DNA of 25,772 nucleotides, from the NCBI RefSeq assembly GCF_000186865.1, contig NW_008705617.1:37853-63624 (forward strand), written 5' to 3'. Every line of letters starts with the position of its first letter. The stretch's first letter is position 1. This document shows positions 21,084-25,772 of this stretch, piece after piece. This DNA is from Aureococcus anophagefferens. Taxonomy: Eukaryota; Sar; Pelagophyceae; Pelagomonadales; Pelagomonadaceae. Under the pieces are notes generated by a model. That model saw nothing but the letters and a program-made list of their open reading frames with translations, was not told the DNA's origin and made no database searches. Position numbers and translations under genes: made by a program.

Positions 21084-22463
21084 ATGTTGAACTTGCGGCC
21101 AAATCTCTTGTGCGCGATCGGTTCGTGCAGGTGTGAATCGAGCTCTCTGTATCAATCGCCAGAGGCCTTGTCAGCATGGATTCGCTTGTCCCGGGGAAAG
21201 ATGGTTTATCTAATGGCTGTGACGCGATGGCTTCTCGACTCACGGTATGCCGCATCAACATCAATTCTGAATGCAGCAAATAATATCCATTGCAAGTCTC
21301 AAACCGGAGAAACCAGGCTTGGACATTTGCGAGATAAATTTTTCATGCTACATGCGAGGCAATATGCTTACTCGACACGAGCCATAAGCATTACTCATGT
21401 CTGCATATTTGTAGAACGCCGTTCTTCACTTCCCAATTATGCGAGAATTTCATTCTGCGAGCCGACGCTCAATATCATCAATGCAAAGATGCGGCGCCAT
21501 GTGAGGCGTTCGCTAATCGAGGCGCTGCCGGAGTCTGGCGTAATTTTGACGACAGAGTTGAGTGGCGCTACAGCGTGTATCAGCTCGGTGCGCGAATTCA
21601 TCGTTATTGCGACTCTGGCATCTGACTTTCGATGGAAGCTCGACCTGGCGCGTTGTTGGCCTGGAGATTACTTAGCCCCTTTCCAGTTGGTATATCATAG
21701 CCTCACCCAGATATCGCTGATGCATCTGACAGACCTAGTTTCTCAGACAATTCGCACGCGTGCGTTGGTTGTATGTTATAACTTAATATCAGACCTTGCA
21801 AACTTACGTGGTGGTGTAATGACCGCCGATCTTTTCAATGGGATGATCATACTTAGGGCCTGGCCAAAGCTGCGCGGGCGCCCAAGTCACGTCTGGAGAG
21901 TCCTGGTTGTTGCTGACACGCGTCTCGATTGTGGCTCAACTATTTATGCCATGGTGATGACATCGTCACGGATGCCTGCCTCTCCACTCGTGTTATCTGA
22001 TGTCGCAGTTTGTTGTCTTGAAGTGAGCAGGAGAACTTTGCTTCTAGAGGCCTTTGATGTTGCAACCAAACTTGCTATTAGGAGAGTCATGTCGCATGCC
22101 AAGTCTTTGCTTCGGATGAGCAGTGCGAAGTGGGAAGATGTCGCCTTGACACAGTACGGCGAAGATTTGACATGTTGCTTGGTGTTAGTTTCCTCTCACG
22201 ACACATTCATAGCTGGCTGCCTCGGACTTCATGGTGATTGGGGTGTGTGCAGAAGCGCATGTGATGTATTTCCTGCCTGCATCAAATTTGAACATCAGCG
22301 CGCGTCGTTCATCCGAACCCACGACGCGCAATTCTTGGCTTGTGGGGATGCACATTCTGCACTCGAAGAAGGGGGGGTGACACCGGCCTCAAACTCAGCC
22401 CAGCAGGCCCAGGAGCGTCGCCAAATCGCTGTATGGGCTGATGTGAGCGTCCTGAGCGCGTAA
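21084..22463 (+). CDS. Orphan single-exon hypothetical protein (459 aa)
   Basis: I do not recognise this protein. The frame stays open for 459 codons at moderate GC with mixed codon use, and no competing long frame overlaps most of it, so it is very unlikely to be a chance ORF. Composition is rich in Leu, Ala, Ser, Arg and Cys, with no long hydrophobic segment that clearly looks like a membrane helix and no signal peptide. Several Trp, Cys and His residues are scattered (for example GLHGDWGVCRSACDVFPAC near residue 395), but no zinc-ligand spacing stands out. It has no visible introns, unlike its neighbours. It could be a lineage-specific gene, a retrocopy or a domesticated mobile-element gene. 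The start is uncertain because Mets at residues 40 and 44 are alternatives. It lies between two repeat-bearing intergenic regions. Confidence 0.6.
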   Translation: MLNLRPNLLCAIGSCRCESSSLYQSPEALSAWIRLSRGKMVYLMAVTRWLLDSRYAASTSILNAANNIHCKSQTGETRLGHLRDKFFMLHARQYAYSTRAISITHVCIFVERRSSLPNYARISFCEPTLNIINAKMRRHVRRSLIEALPESGVILTTELSGATACISSVREFIVIATLASDFRWKLDLARCWPGDYLAPFQLVYHSLTQISLMHLTDLVSQTIRTRALVVCYNLISDLANLRGGVMTADLFNGMIILRAWPKLRGRPSHVWRVLVVADTRLDCGSTIYAMVMTSSRMPASPLVLSDVAVCCLEVSRRTLLLEAFDVATKLAIRRVMSHAKSLLRMSSAKWEDVALTQYGEDLTCCLVLVSSHDTFIAGCLGLHGDWGVCRSACDVFPACIKFEHQRASFIRTHDAQFLACGDAHSALEEGGVTPASNSAQQAQERRQIAVWADVSVLSA

Positions 22464-23390
22464 GTGGGTTTGTGGGGGCGTCTGCCGACGCGGTCGGAGC
22501 GCTCGGAGGCGTCCAAAATCGACAAAGTCGATCAAATGCAAGCATTTCATTGGTCGGACTCGAATCCGCCGGCATCTTGCCGTTGTTGATACGTCGTGCG
22601 GCTGGCAGGCCTTGAAATCACAACGCCACTGACAAACTTTCTGAAGACGACGCGGAGTCTTGCCACAACGACGTATCACCACGGCAAGCCAGCAGCCCGG
22701 AGCGCCTCGAAGGGCAGCCCGGCTCGTCGCGCGTGGTCATGGAGCGCGACGCCTGGAGCCAGGGTGGCAGCGGTGGACACGTCGTACCCATGGGTGACTC
22801 CAGAGGCGCTCTGCTTGCGAGAATTGGCTGTGTCGTCGAACGCTCGGGCGCCGGAGCGGCGATTCCCAGTGGCGGCACAGCTTCGAACGCCTCTGTGGCG
22901 GCCCCGGCGTGGCGCCACGTGCGGCCGATCGGCAAGTACAACGCTCTAGTACGTCGGCGAATGCAGCGCTGCGCCTTGGGCCGCGCTGTGATCGGAACCA
23001 TTCGTGCGGCGGCCTCGAACGACTCGCATGGACCAGATCCGACGGACCCATGGACCAGATCCGACGCGAGAAGGCGACCCCCGAGGTCGAGATGCGCCTC
23101 CCAGATCGATTCGAGCGCGCACAGCCCACTGCCCGCAGCGACTGCCCGCGCGCGGTCACCATCGCCACCTGGACGTCCTCCGAGTCCTATCTCCCCGGCC
23201 CTTTTCCCACGCGCGAGGGCTCGGGTAAGGAACGCCCTCGTCAATTTGGCGGGGGTAAGGCTTCCGTGCTCGCGCGCTTGGACGGCGTCGCGGTCTGGTG
23301 TCGCCCCCCGTCTCGAAGGAACAGAGCACAAATTCAGCTGCCACCCAAAGACGGGTTTCTCTGGAGGAGCGGGTCCGGAGCAGTAACATA
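22464..23390. other. GC-rich stretch with no confident gene
   Basis: Long overlapping frames occur on both strands (for example 22618-23415 minus, 22733-23386 plus), as expected where stop codons are rare because of high GC. None shows a domain I can recognise. Base composition is much richer in GC than the orphan ORF and resembles the retroelement end of the window, suggesting inserted DNA. A 22-bp tandem repeat lies at 23027-23066. Confidence 0.4.
23027..23066. repeat. 22-bp tandem duplication
   Basis: CATGGACCAGATCCGACG occurs at 23027-23044 and again at 23049-23066, a 22-base period. Confidence 0.85.
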
Positions 23391-23584
23391 ACCACCGCTT
23401 CAACTTGGGCTTCATCTCACACCCTGCACTTCAACAGGTACCTCAACACCGCCGCTTGCCTTCAAAGGGGACCTCAACACCGCCCGGCCGCTCACGCCCT
23501 GCGGGGGGCCTCCGAGGCGCCGCCCACGCCTTAGCCAAAGCCACGTGCCAGAACCCCTCCAGAAACCCTTCGCGGACCCGAAAT
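23391..23584. repeat. Dispersed repeat, copy 2 (partner at 1989-2242)
   Basis: Same orientation and same right edge (GCGGACCCGAAAT) as copy 1, with the internal ~31-bp duplication but a much shorter CCAGAA array. The 60-bp repeat (23582-23641) abuts its right edge directly, so two repeat types are joined here. Confidence 0.75.
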
Positions 23585-23641
23585 TGCATTTACGGCAGTC
23601 CAGTATGTTCCCGGTAACGAGTTAGTGAGTTTAGACCACCT
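23582..23641 (+). repeat. 60-bp repeat, inverted copy of 20455-20514
   Basis: Read on the plus strand it encodes IAFTAVQYVPGNELVSLDHL, and the frame continues to a stop at about 23708. It matches the 20455-20514 segment on the opposite strand. It begins exactly where the dispersed repeat ends. Confidence 0.75.
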
Positions 23642-23814
23642 ACCACCATATACATCCAGCCGTGAAACCTACTACTGGACTGGAGGGTATTTGGGCAAGT
23701 TCGGGTAGCTTCCTAGTAAGTGCGCCCTAGCCCTCAGTCTGCTGCCAACAACTAGAGACTGGTTTACTGCGCTCGCCACACGTACAGCCGCTACGTACAG
23801 CCACGGATGTGCGT
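23642..23814. other. 3' flank of the cupredoxin-like gene
   Basis: No gene is supported apart from the short continuation of the frame from the 60-bp repeat. Confidence 0.3.
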
Positions 23815-24485
23815 CTACGGGGCGCTGCTTTTCTGCGGGTGCTGTTCCCAGCGCGCACGTAGAAAATGCTCAAAGGCCAGCCCATCAAACTCCCTGGGGC
23901 CCTGGCAAATAATCGCCGATTGTGCAATGTCACATTTTTCACAATCATCAGTTTTAGCTTTTAATTGATTGGTGTTGTGTATGTAAGCTGTTTCCAAGAG
24001 CTGCCGTGGCGAGCTCGCCTTCTCTACAATGGATTTCCAGGATGTGCTCGTTCCGTTTTGTGAGTCTTCATCACTAAAGTCATCATCGCTGTCTGCAAAT
24101 GAATCCGAATCTGTGTGACACTTACCCGCGGAGGACACGACCCACAGACTTTGGAATACGCCAGGGCGAAGTGAGTGTGCCACCCTGTAATGACCCAGTT
24201 CCGAGAATCTGTGAACAGAAATGGTATTCGAAAATCGGACAGAAGACGCGGAAATTAGCACGTGAAACCAAATTTGGTACCCGGCTTGAGCTCCTGGCTT
24301 GTGAAATTACCCAAACAAGAAACGCGGGGAAATGGTGGTGCCAGTACGGCGAGGTCAGGCCTCCACTCGATGCGCTGACCTATTACGATCTCAAGTCGCT
24401 TCGGCGCTATGCTTGAAACTGCGACCGTTGCAATCTGAGTATTCTCTTGCGTCGGAGCGCTGCGACCGTGAAACGGCGGGATCAT
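23815..24485 (-). CDS. Cupredoxin-like domain protein with acidic linker
   Basis: The exons 24485-24262, 24208-24126 and 24092-23815 give 194 residues with consistent phases. Residues ~20-100 follow the cupredoxin (blue copper protein) beta-sandwich pattern. SIAPKRLEIVIGQRIEW matches the usual first strands (F.P..L.I..GD.V.W), and ELKPGTKFGFTFSELGHYRV matches L.PG..F...F...G.Y.. . LRPGVFQSLWVV takes the place of the metal-binding end. The copper ligands (Cys, His and Met after G.Y..C..HP..M) are replaced: Ala stands where Cys is expected, and the Met is missing. Copper electron transfer is therefore unlikely and a structural or binding role more probable. An acidic stretch (DSDDDFSDEDS) and a helical tail with a CxxC (DCEKCD) follow. 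The start is the first Met of the open frame, and an upstream exon cannot be excluded. The second intron is only 33 nt, GTAAGT...GCAG, and in frame. Confidence 0.6.
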
Positions 24486-25335
24486 GGCTTCTAGTGCACG
24501 GCATGCACATCACGTGGGGAATAGTGCATCTAAGTATCATGCACAGTGAAAAACCATTACCTCAGCAGGGACGAAGAGGGCAGCGCAGGGCGGGTGCTTC
24601 ACTTCCAATCGTCGGAACGCAACTTTAACCTCCAAGTGAACCTAGCAGACTAGTAGAAGTTTACTTTCGAAAAGTGGCTGGGTCGAAAAGTGGTCGACTA
24701 ACTAATTATTACCATACCCTAGTCAGGAGTCAGGCCGAGGGGAAACTACCTCCGTATTTTGGTCCCAGCTACCGGAAACTGGGGTCCTCAGAGTCCGCCC
24801 AGTCAGAGCCAACCGTATCCTCCTCCTCCTTAACCTAGCCTATAAGGCTCCGGCTCTGCGGAGGGTCCCCCAGTAGCGTGGCTTCCGTAGGAACCACCCG
24901 TAGTGACGCGTTCTAAGACGAGTCCGACGCGTTGGATGGGAATCCGATGTCCAATCCGACCACTCGATGATCGCGTTCCGCGCGGCGGCCGCGCGTCGCT
25001 CCTCGCGCGCCACGGTCGCGAACGCGATGGTGTACGCGAGCACGGAATGGATCGACACGCGAGCAGCAAGGCTCAGCAGGCGCGAACGGCGGCTCATCAG
25101 ACTCCAAGACGAGCTCGGAGTCGATGCCACAGGCCGGGCTGGCACGCACGCCTGCAGCCAGCTGCAGGGCGTGCAGGAGTCCACGAACACGGAGCCGGAC
25201 GAGGGCGCGCAGGGCCACGAGGACGCGAGGGACCGCCGCCAGCGGACAGAGCTCCGGAGCACCGGGGGAGCTCGCGGACCCGTCGACTGCGCCGCGGCGA
25301 CGACGGACCGGCAGCGCGGCCGGCGGCCCCACCGG
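24486..25335. other. Repeat-bearing stretch between cupredoxin-like gene and retroelement
   Basis: No gene is supported up to the protease-like motif. It holds the 23-bp repeat (24702-24724) and a direct repeat TCGAAAAGTGG at about 24667 and 24683. From 24960 on it becomes strongly GC-rich like the retroelement. A frame from 24967 leads into the protease-like motif, but its N-terminal part has no recognisable domain. Confidence 0.4.
24702..24724. repeat. 23-bp word shared with 18166-18188
   Basis: Identical 23-bp match in direct orientation, with weaker similarity for ~30 bases after it. Confidence 0.8.
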
Positions 25336-25772
25336 ATCATGATCGACAGCGGCGCACCGGGACACAACACACTGGCACCGTGGGCGAAGGGCGCGTACCG
25401 GGCGCCAAACGGCACATGCACAAAATGACGCCGCGCGAGAGTCACGAGAACCGCGCAGAGAACACCATCAAACTCGTCAAGGAGGGCATCCGCGCGAATC
25501 TGCTGGCGGCCGGCGCGCCCGAGTCTCTGTGGCCATACGCAATGGTGACGTTCTGCGCCGGCAACCAAGCGCGGGTCCGCGCCGGAAGCGGCGTGAGTCC
25601 GCACTTCTGCCTGACGAAGCGAGATCCCGACATCTCGGGACTGACGACGTTCGGGTCGATCGTGTACGCGTTTGACCCGACGCGGCCGAACTCGAGCTTT
25701 CGACCGCGCGGCGTGCCGGTCCCGTACATCGGCCCGGCGCCGGCGCACGGCATTGGCGCAGTCAACGTGCAT
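25336..25772 (+). mobile_element. Ty1/copia-type retrotransposon remnant (protease motif and integrase C-terminal part), runs off the window
   Basis: At 25336 the frame reads IMIDSGAPGHNTL, which fits the DSG active-site motif of copia proteases (WILDSGATSH type). About 75 bases later, in a different frame (25425 onward), comes the second half of a copia integrase. HENRAENTIKLVKEG corresponds to the NG.AER..RT..E. region. PESLWPYAMVTFCAGNQ corresponds to the LP..FW..A.....Y..N. block. GLTTFGSIVYAFDP corresponds to the ..FG....V block. The zinc-binding HHCC and the DDE catalytic core that should lie between protease and this part are absent, and the frame changes, so this copy carries an internal deletion and is non-functional here. 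Reverse transcriptase and RNase H would follow beyond the window. A 310-residue frame on the opposite strand is a shadow. Confidence 0.75.

Noticed and set aside
22618..23415. Overlapping long frames on both strands (265 aa minus, 217 and 160 aa plus)
   Set aside because: No domain in any frame, low-complexity Arg/Pro/Ala composition, and high GC explains the lack of stops.
24840..25772. 310-residue open frame on the minus strand
   Set aside because: It is antisense to the copia integrase segment, which has recognisable family motifs, and lies in GC-rich DNA where long shadow frames are common.

Overview
This is eukaryotic nuclear DNA from a flagellated unicellular organism (an alga or other protist). 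The evidence is a complete, intron-rich axonemal outer-arm dynein heavy chain, a mitochondrial carrier and a decayed Ty1/copia retroelement. Introns are short (about 45-240 nt) and 4 of 25 in the dynein gene appear to start with GC instead of GT, an unusually high share. The lineage cannot be fixed from the sequence. Frequent GC donors are known in dinoflagellates and some haptophytes, but nothing here proves either.

Layout: 1-653 is GC-rich sequence with a long hairpin and no supported gene. 654-1706 (+) is a single-exon mitochondrial carrier. 1707-2938 is intergenic, with a G12 run, a dispersed repeat and a small minisatellite. 2939-17591 (-) is an outer-arm alpha-type dynein heavy chain with an N-terminal kelch propeller. 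I resolve it into 26 exons (about 4,149 residues), including exons of 14, 14, 16, 9 and possibly 5 nt. 17592-18452 holds hairpins and repeats. 18453-20163 (-) is an unrecognised coiled-coil protein with a C-terminal EF-hand-like loop. 20164-21083 is intergenic with repeats. 21084-22463 (+) is a 459-residue single-exon orphan ORF. 22464-23814 is GC-rich and repeat-bearing. 23815-24485 (-) is a three-exon protein with a cupredoxin-like fold domain that lacks copper ligands and has an acidic tail. 24486-25335 is repeat-bearing and non-coding. 25336-25772 (+, running off the end) is a copia-type protease/integrase remnant.

Only the dynein has a firm functional context: it is a force-generating subunit of the ciliary outer dynein arm. 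The coiled-coil/EF-hand gene lies upstream of it on the same strand. It could be a ciliary protein, but that is inference from position and architecture only. I see no operon-like or defence-like system. The most unusual features are the exon structure of the dynein gene (microexons, GC-AG introns), the two lineage-specific-looking proteins, and repeats shared between distant parts of the window.
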